DNA of 64,000 nucleotides, from the NCBI GenBank assembly GCA_964497925.1, contig CAZCFE010000002.1, forward strand, positions 59,025-123,024, read 5' to 3'. Each line of letters begins with the position of its first letter. Positions within the stretch are counted from its first letter, which is position 1. Positions 17,320 through 27,023 of this stretch are shown here, in pieces. The translations under genes and the position numbers were made by a program. The stretch comes from CAIYWZ01 sp964497925. GTDB taxonomy: Bacteria; Pseudomonadota; Alphaproteobacteria; CAIYWZ01. Under the pieces are notes generated by a model. It was not told where the DNA came from, did not search any database, and worked only from the letters and a program-made list of their open reading frames with translations.

Positions 17320-18314
17320 CTCCAAATAAAACCATTTCAGATATTCTTATTTCATGGTGGCGTGCGAATAAGACTTTATATCCTTGGCGTTTAAGCGAAG
17401 ATGAAAACAAGCCTTATCATGTATGGCTGAGCGAGGTGATGCTTCAGCAAACAACGGTTGCAACAGTTTGTGGGTATTTTGAGCGCTTTATCCAAAAGTG
17501 GCCAAGACTTGAAGATTTAAGTCATACAAGCTTGGAAGAGGTGTTTGTTTTATGGCAAGGTCTTGGATATTATTCAAGAGCAAGAAATCTCCACAAGGCC
17601 TCAAAAATTCTACAACAAAACTTCCCTAAAACACAAGACGAACTGATTAAAATTCCAGGAATTGGCCCTTACACATCCGCAGCAATCGCCTCAATTGCAT
17701 TTAATAATTATGCAGTGGTGGTGGATGGTAATGTGAAGCGTGTCGTATCACGATTGTTTGGAATAGAAAATGACATAGATATCCATGCCAAGAAAATAAC
17801 CCCTTTTGACTTTCCTGGGGATTATGCTCAAAGCATTATGGATTTTGGGCGATTTATTTGTAAACCTACAAGTCCCAATTGCTTATCTTGTCCTCTTCAA
17901 GATCATTGTTATGCTTTTAAAACTCAAACTCAAAGTCTTTATCCAATTAAAAAGAAAAAACCACAAAAACAAAAGCAATATGCGGTGGCGTTTGTTGCAA
18001 CTGACCCTTTTGATCAATGTATTTTCATTCAAACTCAAACTGATAAAAAACTTCTTCAAGATTTAATGACTGTTCCTATGACCCCTTGGATGCGCGATCA
18101 AGAATGGGAAGAGATTGATGCTTTGAAATACGCGCCATTTCACACAAATTGGGTTTTGCAAACCAATCAAGTAAAGCATGAGTTCACTCATATTTCCTTA
18201 TGCGTAAAAGTATTCAAAGGAATCTTGAAAGAAGAAAGTTCAAATATGGTTAATCGAGAAAATCTTAAGAAATACGCTCTTTCAACTCTTGTAAAAAAAA
18301 TTATTAATAATTGA
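17316..18314 (+). CDS. mutY: A/G-specific adenine glycosylase MutY
   Basis: Removes adenine mispaired with 8-oxoguanine. 332 residues. Glu40 in Ser-Glu-Val-Met-Leu-Gln-Gln-Thr is the catalytic acid; the helix-hairpin-helix Pro-Gly-Ile-Gly-Pro-Tyr-Thr is followed by Asp137 in Val-Val-Asp-Gly-Asn. The 4Fe-4S ligands follow as Cys-x6-Cys-x2-Cys-x5-Cys. The C-terminal NUDIX-like 8-oxoG recognition domain is present. It ends the opp-hrcA-grpE transcription unit; metG has its own promoter. Confidence 0.93.
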   Translation: MTPNKTISDILISWWRANKTLYPWRLSEDENKPYHVWLSEVMLQQTTVATVCGYFERFIQKWPRLEDLSHTSLEEVFVLWQGLGYYSRARNLHKASKILQQNFPKTQDELIKIPGIGPYTSAAIASIAFNNYAVVVDGNVKRVVSRLFGIENDIDIHAKKITPFDFPGDYAQSIMDFGRFICKPTSPNCLSCPLQDHCYAFKTQTQSLYPIKKKKPQKQKQYAVAFVATDPFDQCIFIQTQTDKKLLQDLMTVPMTPWMRDQEWEEIDALKYAPFHTNWVLQTNQVKHEFTHISLCVKVFKGILKEESSNMVNRENLKKYALSTLVKKIINN

Positions 18315-18334
18315 ATTATTTTTGACAAAACGTA

Positions 18335-18362
18335 TTGACAAATATTTTTATATGTATATAAT
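18335..18362 (+). promoter_or_regulatory. Consensus sigma70 promoter ahead of metG
   Basis: TTGACA at 18335-18340, 16-base spacer, TATAAT at 18357-18362: both boxes are perfect consensus, the best promoter in the window. It gives a leader of about 150 bases before the metG ATG, which contains a micro-ORF. Confidence 0.8.
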
Positions 18363-18397
18363 TAAATATATAAAAACAAAATATGGAGAATTGAAAA

Positions 18398-18508
18398 ATG
18401 AAAATAATGGTTATCAAGATGAAGGTTTGGATGGGAAAATGGCTTATTTTAAATTTGCTATCTTCCAAGCAGTTGTTGTACAATATAGTTGGTTTTAGAT
18501 ACGTGTAA
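18398..18508 (+). CDS. Met-rich 36-codon leader ORF upstream of metG
   Basis: The reading frame starts with ATG 18398, has GGAG at 18385-18388 at proper distance, lies downstream of a perfect promoter and stops at 18506-18508, 14 bases before metG. Residues 1, 4, 8 and 12 are Met, an unusual density directly upstream of methionyl-tRNA synthetase. By analogy with leader peptides such as pheM before pheST it could sense charged tRNA-Met. I see no intrinsic terminator in the leader, so classical attenuation is not shown. It could also be a chance frame. Confidence 0.4.
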   Translation: MKIMVIKMKVWMGKWLILNLLSSKQLLYNIVGFRYV

Positions 18509-18522
18509 AGGCTTTTGAAAAA

Positions 18523-20010
18523 ATGAAAAATTTTTATATTACCACCCCTATTTATTATGTGAATGATATCCCCCATATTGGGCATGCTTACACTAGTATT
18601 GCAGCTGATATGATTTCTCGTTTTAAAAAACTTGATGGGTATGATGTTTTGTTTGTGACTGGCACTGATGAACATGGCCAAAAAGTTGATAAATCTGCTC
18701 AAAATGCAGGCGTGTCACCTCAAGAGTTTGTAGATAAAGTTTCACAGAATTTTAAAGATCTAATGCCGATGATGGATGTTGATTATGATGTGTTTATCAG
18801 AACAACAGAACAAAGGCATATTGATACTGCACAATCACTTTGGAAAAAATTGGAACAAAATGGAGATATTTATTTAGGTGGATACTCTGGGTGGTACTCC
18901 ATTCGAGATGAGGCATTTTATGATGAATCAGAAATTAAGGATGGAAAAGCCCCAACAGGAGCTCCTGTCGAGTGGGTTGAAGAGGAAAGTTATTTCTTTA
19001 AACTGTCAAATTATCAAGATAAATTACTTGAATATTTCTCCAATAATCCAGAAGCAATTATGCCAGAAGGGCGAAGGAATGAAGTGATCAGCTTTATCAA
19101 AAGCGGCCTTCGTGATCTTTCCATTTCAAGAACAACTTTTTCATGGGGTGTTCCTGTTCCAGGCAATGATAAGCATATTATGTATGTTTGGTTGGATGCT
19201 TTAACTAACTATATTACAGCTGCAGGCTATCCAGAAAAAATGGATTTTTGGCCAGCAGATTTGCATTTGGTTGGAAAAGATATCTTAAGATTCCACTGTG
19301 TATATTGGCCAGCTTTTTTAATGTCAGCTGGAATTCCAATTCCAAAGCGTGTTTTCGCTCATGGTTGGTGGACATCTGAGGGTGAGAAAATGTCTAAATC
19401 TCTTGGAAATGTGATTGACCCAATTAAGCTTGTGAATGATTTTGGTGTTGATACAGTCAGATATTTTATGATGCGTGAGATATCGTTTGGAAGCGATGGG
19501 GATTTTTATATTGATAATTTAAAAAAACGCCTCAACTCTGATCTTGCTAATGCTTGGGGGAATCTAGTCCAACGAGTTTTTGCCTTTGTTGCAAAAAATT
19601 TAGATGGTATTGTGCCAGAGCCTTCAGTTTTTGAGTCACAAGACAGTGTTCTTTTAGACCTTTCAAGAGAAACCCTTGAAAAACTCAGAAGTAATATTGA
19701 TGCCCAAAGTTTGCATCGTTATCTTGAAACTGTTTTTGAGTTGATTTATGCGGCAAATGCTTATGTTGATTCTCAAAAACCATGGACCTTACGTAAAGAA
19801 AATATCTTGCGTATGAATACAGTGATTCATACATTAATCACGATTATTCGAGATGCTGCGATTTATTTAAGCCCTGTTTTAACTAAATCATCTCAAACTA
19901 TTTTAAAAAACCTTAACCTTAATTCACCAATGCTTGAAGTTACCCAAAAAGCATTATCTTCTGGAATTGTTATTACTGCACCAGAGCCATTATTTCAAAA
20001 ATATGAATAG
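18523..20010 (+). CDS. metG: Methionyl-tRNA synthetase
   Basis: Class I aminoacyl-tRNA synthetase that charges tRNA-Met. 495 residues, the short form without the C-terminal EMAP/tRNA-binding domain. HIGH signature at 18-21 and Lys-Met-Ser-Lys-Ser at 289-293. The connective region has no zinc-binding Cys set. AAAGG lies 11 bases upstream of the ATG. sodB follows 9 bases after the stop. Confidence 0.95.
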   Translation: MKNFYITTPIYYVNDIPHIGHAYTSIAADMISRFKKLDGYDVLFVTGTDEHGQKVDKSAQNAGVSPQEFVDKVSQNFKDLMPMMDVDYDVFIRTTEQRHIDTAQSLWKKLEQNGDIYLGGYSGWYSIRDEAFYDESEIKDGKAPTGAPVEWVEEESYFFKLSNYQDKLLEYFSNNPEAIMPEGRRNEVISFIKSGLRDLSISRTTFSWGVPVPGNDKHIMYVWLDALTNYITAAGYPEKMDFWPADLHLVGKDILRFHCVYWPAFLMSAGIPIPKRVFAHGWWTSEGEKMSKSLGNVIDPIKLVNDFGVDTVRYFMMREISFGSDGDFYIDNLKKRLNSDLANAWGNLVQRVFAFVAKNLDGIVPEPSVFESQDSVLLDLSRETLEKLRSNIDAQSLHRYLETVFELIYAANAYVDSQKPWTLRKENILRMNTVIHTLITIIRDAAIYLSPVLTKSSQTILKNLNLNSPMLEVTQKALSSGIVITAPEPLFQKYE

Positions 20011-20019
20011 GAGACTAAA

Positions 20020-20604
20020 ATGTTTAATTTGCCAAAATTGCCTTTCAATGATACTGATTTAGAGCCATATATCAGCGCAAAAACTATTATGTATCATCAT
20101 ACAAAGCATCATCAAACGTATGTGACGAATTTAAATAACTTAATAGAAAATACTTCTTTTTCAGGGAAGACTCTTGAAGAAATTATTATGTTATCTAAAA
20201 ATGATTCTGCGCATATGGGTATTTTTAATAATGCCGCTCAAGTTTGGAATCACACTTTTTATTGGAACTGCTTACAAAATAAAGGACAAACACCATCACA
20301 GAAAACTCAAGATATGCTTGTTCGTGATTTTGGAAGCATCGAAGTTTTTAAAGAGCAGTTCAAACAAGCTGCATTGACACAATTTGGTAGTGGGTGGGCA
20401 TGGCTTATTTTAGACGATGGTCATTTTAAAATTATGAAAACATCTAACGCTGATTTGCCGATGGCCCATGGAAAAACAGCTGTTTTAACTTGTGATGTTT
20501 GGGAGCATGCTTATTATCTTGATTATCAAAATAAGCGCGGCGAATATATAGATATTTTTATGGATCACCTGATTAATTGGGAATTTGTTGAGAGTTTTCT
20601 TTAA
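20020..20604 (+). CDS. sodB: Superoxide dismutase (Fe type)
   Basis: Dismutates superoxide in the cytoplasm. 194 residues. Metal ligands His26, His78 (Asn-His-Thr-Phe-Tyr-Trp), Asp159 and His163 (Asp-Val-Trp-Glu-His-Ala-Tyr) are all visible. The bacterial FeSOD-like length and the Ala-Gln-Val-Trp-Asn-His-Thr context favour iron over manganese. AGGAG precedes the ATG closely. Confidence 0.92.
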   Translation: MFNLPKLPFNDTDLEPYISAKTIMYHHTKHHQTYVTNLNNLIENTSFSGKTLEEIIMLSKNDSAHMGIFNNAAQVWNHTFYWNCLQNKGQTPSQKTQDMLVRDFGSIEVFKEQFKQAALTQFGSGWAWLILDDGHFKIMKTSNADLPMAHGKTAVLTCDVWEHAYYLDYQNKRGEYIDIFMDHLINWEFVESFL

Positions 20605-20630
20605 ATCTTGATTGGAAGGGGTAAATCAAA

Positions 20631-21344
20631 GTGAGTCACCATTTTTATTGGATGTATGGAATTCATGCTGTGCATTTTGCGTTAAATAACCATAATCGAA
20701 AAATTCATGAAGTTCTATTGCTTGATATACAAGATTGGGATGATATAATAGCCATCTGTAAAAGGCGAAAAATTCCATTTAACGTTGTGAAAAAAGCAGA
20801 ATTCTTTAAAAGTGCTTCTCAAGATTGGGTGCATCAAGGGATTCTAGCCAAATGCGCACCACTTCCAGCTCTGGATATTGGAGACGTTGATGGAAAAACA
20901 TATTTAGTCTTGGACCATGTCACAGACCCTCATAATGTTGGCGCGATTTTAAGAACTGCTGCAGCTTTTAAAATTTCAGCAGTCATTATGCAAGATAAAA
21001 ATTCTCCAGAAGAAAATGGTGCTTTAGCAAAAACAGCATGTGGCGCTTTGGAAATAACGCCTATTATTAAAACTGTGAACCTTTCAAGGACGATTGAAGA
21101 CCTTAAGCAAGATGGATTTTGGGTTGTAGGGCTTGATGAAAGAGGGCAGCAAACCATAGATCAAGTTGATTTAAAAGGAAAAATAGTCATTGTGATGGGA
21201 GCGGAAGGCTCAGGTATGCGTAAACTCGTACGTGAACATTGTGATTTTTTGGTCAAATTACCAACAAATCCGAATTTTCCAACATTGAATGTTTCAACGG
21301 CTGCTGCTGTGACAGTTTATGAATGGAGTAAGCAAAACTCATGA
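20631..21344 (+). CDS. rlmB: 23S rRNA 2'-O-ribose methyltransferase (RlmB/TrmH type)
   Basis: SPOUT-family rRNA methyltransferase, 237 residues. The N-terminal substrate-binding domain opens with Trp-Met-Tyr-Gly-Ile-His-Ala-Val. The catalytic domain shows Asp-Pro-His-Asn-Val-Gly-Ala-Ile-Leu-Arg-Thr-Ala-Ala, Val-Met-Gly-Ala-Glu-Gly-Ser-Gly-Met and Leu-Asn-Val-Ser-Thr-Ala-Ala-Ala. The start is GTG with AAGGGG 9 bases upstream. The family assignment is firm; Gm2251 as the target nucleotide is by homology. Confidence 0.88.
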   Translation: MSHHFYWMYGIHAVHFALNNHNRKIHEVLLLDIQDWDDIIAICKRRKIPFNVVKKAEFFKSASQDWVHQGILAKCAPLPALDIGDVDGKTYLVLDHVTDPHNVGAILRTAAAFKISAVIMQDKNSPEENGALAKTACGALEITPIIKTVNLSRTIEDLKQDGFWVVGLDERGQQTIDQVDLKGKIVIVMGAEGSGMRKLVREHCDFLVKLPTNPNFPTLNVSTAAAVTVYEWSKQNS

Positions 21345-21913
21345 TCTATGTTTTAAGCTATCTCATTGGATCAATTCCTTTCGGACTTATTTTTAGTAAA
21401 TTTTTAGGTGGGGAAGACTTGAGGAAAATTGGCTCTGGTAACATTGGAACCACAAATGCTTTTCGAACAGGAAATAAAAAAATTGGTATTTTAACGTTTG
21501 TGTTTGATACATTAAAAGGAGCCATGCCTTATGTTATTGCGATTTTGTATGGATGTGATGCACAAGAAGCTTTTTTAATTGGAACTTTAAGCATTATCGG
21601 CCATATTTTTCCATTATGGCTTAAGTTTAAAGGGGGGAAAGGGATAGCAACAACATTAGGCCTTGTTCTTGCCTCCTATCCTGTTATTGGGGTGTGTAGC
21701 CTGGTGTTGTGGATTATTGTTGCAAAGATGTTTAAAGTCTCTTCAATTGCAGGTTTACTCTCAATCACTGGCGCTATGATTTTTTTCTTTGTTTTTGCCA
21801 GTATTCATGATGCTTTAGTTTTCTTTATTATTTTTTCAGTTGTCTTGTTCAAACATAAAGATAACATTGTAAGAATTATGAATAAAACAGAGCCAGTATT
21901 TAAAAACAAATGA
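21341..21913 (+). CDS. plsY: Glycerol-3-phosphate acyltransferase PlsY
   Basis: Membrane enzyme that transfers the acyl group from acyl-phosphate to glycerol-3-phosphate, the first step of phospholipid synthesis. 190 residues, five predicted helices, with the three family loops Gly-Ser-Ile-Pro-Phe-Gly, Gly-Ser-Gly-Asn-Ile-Gly-Thr-Thr-Asn and Gly-Gly-Lys-Gly-Ile-Ala-Thr. It overlaps rlmB and the SDR gene by 4 bases each. Confidence 0.94.
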   Translation: MIYVLSYLIGSIPFGLIFSKFLGGEDLRKIGSGNIGTTNAFRTGNKKIGILTFVFDTLKGAMPYVIAILYGCDAQEAFLIGTLSIIGHIFPLWLKFKGGKGIATTLGLVLASYPVIGVCSLVLWIIVAKMFKVSSIAGLLSITGAMIFFFVFASIHDALVFFIIFSVVLFKHKDNIVRIMNKTEPVFKNK

Positions 21914-22728
21914 ATAAATTATTTATTTTTGGTTTTGGATATGTTTCTCAATTTTTGGCAGATACTTTGAAAAAAGAAAACTGGGAAATTGCAGGAACAA
22001 CAAGAGATTCAATCAAAGCTGCAACTCTAGAAAGATGGGGATATAAAATATACTCACCAAAAATGATTCTTGAGTCGCCTAATATTTTAGACACATATTC
22101 TCATATTCTGTACTCTATTCCTCCACTTGAAGATGAAGTCTATATTCCCTTACTCAAAGACTTAAATTTAAAATGGTTGGGATATTTATCTGCCACAAGT
22201 GTTTATGGAGATCATCAAGGAAATTGGGTTGATGAAACAACTCCTTTAACCCCTTTATCAACTGAAGGAAAAAATAGGCTTTTTGTGGAAGAAAAGTTTT
22301 TATCTTTAGGCGGGCCTTCTCATATTTTTAGATTGACAGGAATTTATGGGCCATATCGTAATGCGTTGGCAAGTGTGATGGCTGGAAAAGCCCAAAGAAT
22401 TGATAAACCAGGCCATTTCCTTTCCAGAGTTCATGTGGATGATATATGTCAAGCTTTGATATTATCCATGAAAAACCCTATGCCGCAACAGATTTTTAAT
22501 TTAACTGACTCCTATCCTTGCCCATCAAGAGAGGTGATTGAATATGCGTGTTCTCTCCTTAAGCAAGAATTTCCGCCTCTTATTCCGTATGGGGACAATA
22601 TTTCAGCAAATTTAAAGCGATTTTATATGGAAAATCGAAGAGTTGAAAATAAAAAAATATTGGAAGTTTTGAATTTTAATCTGAAGTATCCAACTTATAA
22701 AGAAGGTCTTGATTCATTAATGAATTAG
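21910..22728 (+). CDS. NAD(P)-dependent SDR/epimerase, YeeZ-like
   Basis: Extended-SDR family protein of 272 residues. The Rossmann start reads Ile-Phe-Gly-Phe-Gly-Tyr-Val. A Leu-Ser-Ala-Thr-Ser-Val-Tyr-Gly segment contains the family Ser/Tyr, and a later Arg-Val-His-Val-Asp-Asp-Ile motif is typical of epimerases. The substrate is unknown. It is the last gene of the rlmB-plsY unit and converges on the PBP gene with a 26-base gap. Confidence 0.8.
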   Translation: MNKLFIFGFGYVSQFLADTLKKENWEIAGTTRDSIKAATLERWGYKIYSPKMILESPNILDTYSHILYSIPPLEDEVYIPLLKDLNLKWLGYLSATSVYGDHQGNWVDETTPLTPLSTEGKNRLFVEEKFLSLGGPSHIFRLTGIYGPYRNALASVMAGKAQRIDKPGHFLSRVHVDDICQALILSMKNPMPQQIFNLTDSYPCPSREVIEYACSLLKQEFPPLIPYGDNISANLKRFYMENRRVENKKILEVLNFNLKYPTYKEGLDSLMN

Positions 22729-22754
22729 CCCGAGATAATCTTTAAGTAGAAGTC

Positions 22755-24575
22755 TTATTTTTTTTCTAGATCCAATAGAATTGATTCAATTGATAATGTT
22801 GTGTTGTTCTGGATGCTTTGAACTATTTTTTTAAAAATAGTTGCAGGCCCCAATCCACCAGTTTGTTTTTTCATGGGGGATCCATCATCGTTTCCAAGCC
22901 ATACTCCAATAGTGTGATCATCTGTATATCCAATAAACCAAGCATCTTTGTAGTTTTGTGTTGTTCCTGTTTTTCCTGCAATTGCAAGATTGCTGATATA
23001 GGCTTTTTTTCCAGTACCAGAAGAAATAACTTCTTTGAGTAAATCATCCATTTTTTGCGCAACTAAAATATCAATTGATTGAGATGGTTTTTGAAATTCA
23101 TTTTTATAAAGCTCTTTATTATTTCTTGTGTGAATTGCAATCGTTGCGAAGGGTTTTACTTCTTGCCCCATGTTTGCAATAGTTGCATATGCAGCAGTCA
23201 TTTCTAAAAGCGTGTTATCACACGAACCAAGTGCGATGGATAGATTATGAGGGATTTGAGATGTGATGCCTAATCTCCTGGCCATTTCAATGACTTTAGC
23301 AATACCAACTTTATCACATAAATCCACAGAAACAGTATTAAGAGATTTAGCAAAAGCGTCTCGCAGAGAGACCGTCCCTTTGTATTGATTGATGTAATTC
23401 CTAGGAGACCATTTTTGATATACGCGACGTTTATCTTCCACCAAAGAAGAAGGTTCAAAACCATTTTCAAGTGCTGCAAGATATACAAAAATTTTAAAAA
23501 CAGAGCCAGATTGGCGAAGGGCTTGAGTTACTCGGTTAAAAGAGCTTTTACGATAATTTTCTCCGCCAACCATTGCTTTGACCGCACCAGATTTATCTAG
23601 TATCACAATAGCTCCTTGTGATGCGTTGATTTTATTTGTACTTAAAAAGTCTTTTAAAATGCGATCTGATTGTTGCTGCATATGCAAATCTAGGGTTGTT
23701 GTGATGGTTATATCTTCATTGACCAGGCCAATTAAGTTTGGAATAGAATCAATAATCCAATCAAACAAATATCGGATACTGCTTCCTCCTTGGTTAAGAG
23801 TTGTGAATTCTGGTGAAGGAAAAAATTCATCTTTGATGAATTTGCTATTTATCATTCCTTTTAAAATGAGACGAGCTCGTTTTATAGCAAGATCGGGGTT
23901 GTTGTGTGGAGAATATTTGGAAGGGGCTTTTAAGAGCCCTGCAAGTGTGGCGCTTTCCATAACTGTTAGTTGTTTTGATGACTTTCCAAAGTATTTACGC
24001 GCCGCACCATCTATCCCAAGAGTCCCTGATCCAAAATAGGATCTGTTTAAATACATCATAAGAATTTCATCTTTAGAAAAGGTTTTTTCTAGCCAAAAAG
24101 ACATCATCACTTCTTCAATTTTTCGTTTTATACTTCTATTAGAGTGATCAAACCTTTGCGTGGAAATTAAGAAATTTTTTGCAAGCTGTTGAGTTATGGT
24201 GCTGGCCCCTTGAAGAGAGTTTTTTTTGAACAGATTAGAGATTAAAGCTCTTGAAATCCCAAATACATCAATGCCAAAATGAGAGTAAAATCTTCTGTCT
24301 TCTGCTGCTAAAAATGCAGATATAACATGAGGTGGAAGGTCTTTTGGTGTAACTGTCTCCCCATAAATATCGCCATACGATGTGAGAATATTGCCTTGTT
24401 CATTTTCAAATGTAATAGAAGGTTTTCGGCCTGTTTTCTTTATTTCTTCAATATTTGGGAGATTGCGTGATATGAACAACAAGAATCCTGAAAACAGGAT
24501 AGTGATTAAGAAAAGCATAAAAAGAACGATTTTAAGGAAAGAGTTCTTTTTATGCTGAATTTTCTTTTTAGGCAT
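22755..24575 (-). CDS. Class A penicillin-binding protein (PBP1A-like)
   Basis: Bifunctional peptidoglycan synthase, 606 residues. One N-terminal membrane helix (about 12-32) is followed by the GT51 domain with Ala-Glu-Asp-Arg-Arg-Phe-Tyr-Ser-His-Phe-Gly and Gly-Ala-Ser-Thr-Ile-Thr-Gln-Gln. The transpeptidase domain has Ser-Val-Phe-Lys (active serine), Ser-Leu-Asn and Lys-Thr-Gly-Thr-Thr. It is shorter than E. coli PBP1A because the OB/inter-domain insert is missing. The start lies inside the end of gyrB (8-base overlap). I give no symbol since mrcA, mrcB and pbpC are not cleanly separable here. Confidence 0.9.
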   Translation of the reverse strand: MPKKKIQHKKNSFLKIVLFMLFLITILFSGFLLFISRNLPNIEEIKKTGRKPSITFENEQGNILTSYGDIYGETVTPKDLPPHVISAFLAAEDRRFYSHFGIDVFGISRALISNLFKKNSLQGASTITQQLAKNFLISTQRFDHSNRSIKRKIEEVMMSFWLEKTFSKDEILMMYLNRSYFGSGTLGIDGAARKYFGKSSKQLTVMESATLAGLLKAPSKYSPHNNPDLAIKRARLILKGMINSKFIKDEFFPSPEFTTLNQGGSSIRYLFDWIIDSIPNLIGLVNEDITITTTLDLHMQQQSDRILKDFLSTNKINASQGAIVILDKSGAVKAMVGGENYRKSSFNRVTQALRQSGSVFKIFVYLAALENGFEPSSLVEDKRRVYQKWSPRNYINQYKGTVSLRDAFAKSLNTVSVDLCDKVGIAKVIEMARRLGITSQIPHNLSIALGSCDNTLLEMTAAYATIANMGQEVKPFATIAIHTRNNKELYKNEFQKPSQSIDILVAQKMDDLLKEVISSGTGKKAYISNLAIAGKTGTTQNYKDAWFIGYTDDHTIGVWLGNDDGSPMKKQTGGLGPATIFKKIVQSIQNNTTLSIESILLDLEKK

Positions 24576-26970
24576 CTAAGTGTGATACGTTAAGTGCATT
24601 ATTTTGAATGAATGCGCGTCGCGGTTCGACAACGTCCCCCATGAGGGTTGAGAAGATTTCTTCTGCAGAATCAACATGATTGAGCTTTACCTGCAATAAT
24701 GTGCGCGCATTTTGATCTAAAGTGGTTTCCCAGAGTTGTTCTGGATTCATTTCTCCAAGACCTTTATATCTCTGCATGGAAACGCCATGTTTTCCAATAT
24801 CAAATATAACTTCCATTAGCATAGATGGCCCAGTTATCGTATTCATCTCTCCTTTGTTTTGGAGGGAAGGATTGTTTTTGAATATTACTGAAAATTTATC
24901 ATATAGGGATTTCAAGCTTCCAATTTCAGATGGAGAAATAAGATCTAACGGCATATTGTATTCTTGTTTTACGCCTTGACGCATTCTATGCGCGGTTAAA
25001 ATATTGTTTTCAAATTTTGTTGACCAGCCGCCACCTAGTTCTGTCGAAATTATGTTTAATCTGGCCTTTAAAACTTCTGCTTTATCCTGAGTTTGTGGGT
25101 TTAATGCGCCAGATAAGAAAGCCTGTTCCACAAGTTCAACAGATCCAATTTTTTTTGCAATCTTTTTTAATAATGTTAGAAGTTTTGAGCAAGATAAAAG
25201 AATTGAGCGCAAGTCTTCGCCATTTATCATGCTTTTAGCATCATCGTAAAAAACAACATCTTTAAGTGCGTTATCGATTAAATATGATTCCATCATGGCT
25301 TCATTTTTAAGGTATACTTCAGAGCTGCCTTTTTTTACTTTAAAAAGAGGAGGCTGTGCAATGTAGAGATAGCCTCTTTCGATGAGTTCAGGCATTTGAC
25401 GATAGAAAAAAGTCAAAAGAAGCGTTCTGATGTGACTTCCATCTACATCAGCGTCAGTCATGATGATGATTTTATGATATCTAGCTTTTTCAATATTAAA
25501 TTCTTCACGTCCAATCCCTGTACCAAGAGCAGTGATAAGAGTTCCAATTTCAGCAGAAGACAGCATTTTATCAAACCTTGCTCGTTCAACATTTAAAATT
25601 TTGCCACGCAAAGGAAGAATTGCTTGAAAAAGCCTGTTCCTTCCTTGCTTTGCAGATCCTCCTGCAGAGTCTCCCTCAACAAGGAAGATTTCACTTAAAG
25701 ATGGATCTTTCTCTTGGCAATCAGCCAGTTTTCCTGGGAGAGATGCCATATCCAAAACACCTTTTCTTCTTGTGAGTTCGCGTGCTTTTCTGGCGGCCTC
25801 TCTTGCAGTTGCGGCCTCTATGACTTTTGCTGCAATTTTTTTTGCTTCGTTCGGGTTTTCTTCTAACCATTGGTCCAATTTATCTGAAACAACTTGTTCA
25901 ACAATTGGGCGAACTTCTGATGAGACTAGTTTATCTTTTGTTTGTGATGAAAATTTTGGATCTGGTACTTTTACAGACAGTACGCAAGTAAGGCCTTCTC
26001 TTGCATCATCTCCAGTTATATTTATTTTTTCTTTTTTTGCATGGGCAAGAACGTAGGCTGTAACTGTTCGTGTGAGAGCAGATCTGAATCCTGCTAAGTG
26101 AGTGCCTCCATCTCTTTGAGGTATGTTATTTGTGAAACATAGCATGTTTTCATGGTAGCTATCTGTCCACTCAAGAGCTGCCTCAACAACTACACCATCT
26201 TTTTCTCCTGACATAAAAAGGGTAGGGGAGTGAAGAGCACTTCTCCCCCGATTAAGATACTGCACGAAGGCTTCAACACCTCCTTCATAATGCAAATCAA
26301 GTTCATAAGTTTCAGTATCACGTAAATCTTTAAAAATTATATGAACTCCTGAATTCAAAAAAGCAAGCTCTCGAAAACGGTGTTCAAGTGTAGATCTGTC
26401 GAACTCAACAGATGTGAAAGTTTCTTTTGAAGGAAAAAAAGTAATTGTTGTACCTTTTTTAGTTCCGCATTCTCCAACAGCTTTTAATGGTTCTACCGAA
26501 ACACCATGAACAAATGACATCTCATATTGAATACCTTTTTGATAAATTATAAGATCCAGTCTTTCTGAAAGTGCATTTACAACCGATACCCCTACGCCAT
26601 GAAGTCCTCCAGAAACCTTATATGAGTCTTGATCAAACTTTCCGCCAGCGTGCAATTGAGTCATAATAACTTCAGCTGCTGACATGCCTTCTTCTTGGTG
26701 CATATCAGCTGGAATTCCTCGGCCATTATCCTGTACAGTGACAGATCCATCGGAGTTTAAGGATACAATGACTAAATCACAATGTCCGGCCAAAGCCTCA
26801 TCAATTGCATTGTCCATAACTTCGTACACCATATGATGTAATCCTGACCCGTCATCTGTGTCTCCAATGTACATCCCAGGGCGTTTACGAACAGCATCCA
26901 AGCCTTTTAAAACTTTAATTGAATGTGCGCCATATTCAGTGTTTTCAGCCGGAGCCGTTGTTGAGTCCAT
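24568..26970 (-). CDS. gyrB: DNA gyrase subunit B
   Basis: ATPase subunit of gyrase, which introduces negative supercoils. 800 residues. GHKL ATPase motifs are Asp-Asn-Ala-Ile-Asp-Glu-Ala and Asp-Asn-Gly-Arg-Gly-Ile-Pro, with Gly-Leu-His-Gly-Val-Gly in the lid. The TOPRIM region has Val-Glu-Gly-Asp-Ser-Ala and Asp-Ala-Asp-Val-Asp-Gly, and Arg-Tyr-Lys-Gly-Leu-Gly-Glu-Met near the end is the GyrB signature. AAGGA sits before the ATG. Its stop overlaps the PBP start. Confidence 0.96.
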   Translation of the reverse strand: MDSTTAPAENTEYGAHSIKVLKGLDAVRKRPGMYIGDTDDGSGLHHMVYEVMDNAIDEALAGHCDLVIVSLNSDGSVTVQDNGRGIPADMHQEEGMSAAEVIMTQLHAGGKFDQDSYKVSGGLHGVGVSVVNALSERLDLIIYQKGIQYEMSFVHGVSVEPLKAVGECGTKKGTTITFFPSKETFTSVEFDRSTLEHRFRELAFLNSGVHIIFKDLRDTETYELDLHYEGGVEAFVQYLNRGRSALHSPTLFMSGEKDGVVVEAALEWTDSYHENMLCFTNNIPQRDGGTHLAGFRSALTRTVTAYVLAHAKKEKINITGDDAREGLTCVLSVKVPDPKFSSQTKDKLVSSEVRPIVEQVVSDKLDQWLEENPNEAKKIAAKVIEAATAREAARKARELTRRKGVLDMASLPGKLADCQEKDPSLSEIFLVEGDSAGGSAKQGRNRLFQAILPLRGKILNVERARFDKMLSSAEIGTLITALGTGIGREEFNIEKARYHKIIIMTDADVDGSHIRTLLLTFFYRQMPELIERGYLYIAQPPLFKVKKGSSEVYLKNEAMMESYLIDNALKDVVFYDDAKSMINGEDLRSILLSCSKLLTLLKKIAKKIGSVELVEQAFLSGALNPQTQDKAEVLKARLNIISTELGGGWSTKFENNILTAHRMRQGVKQEYNMPLDLISPSEIGSLKSLYDKFSVIFKNNPSLQNKGEMNTITGPSMLMEVIFDIGKHGVSMQRYKGLGEMNPEQLWETTLDQNARTLLQVKLNHVDSAEEIFSTLMGDVVEPRRAFIQNNALNVSHLDA

Positions 26971-27023
26971 TGTATATTCCTTCTAATAATTTATCCTTGA
27001 AAAATTGGCTAAAATAATACCTT

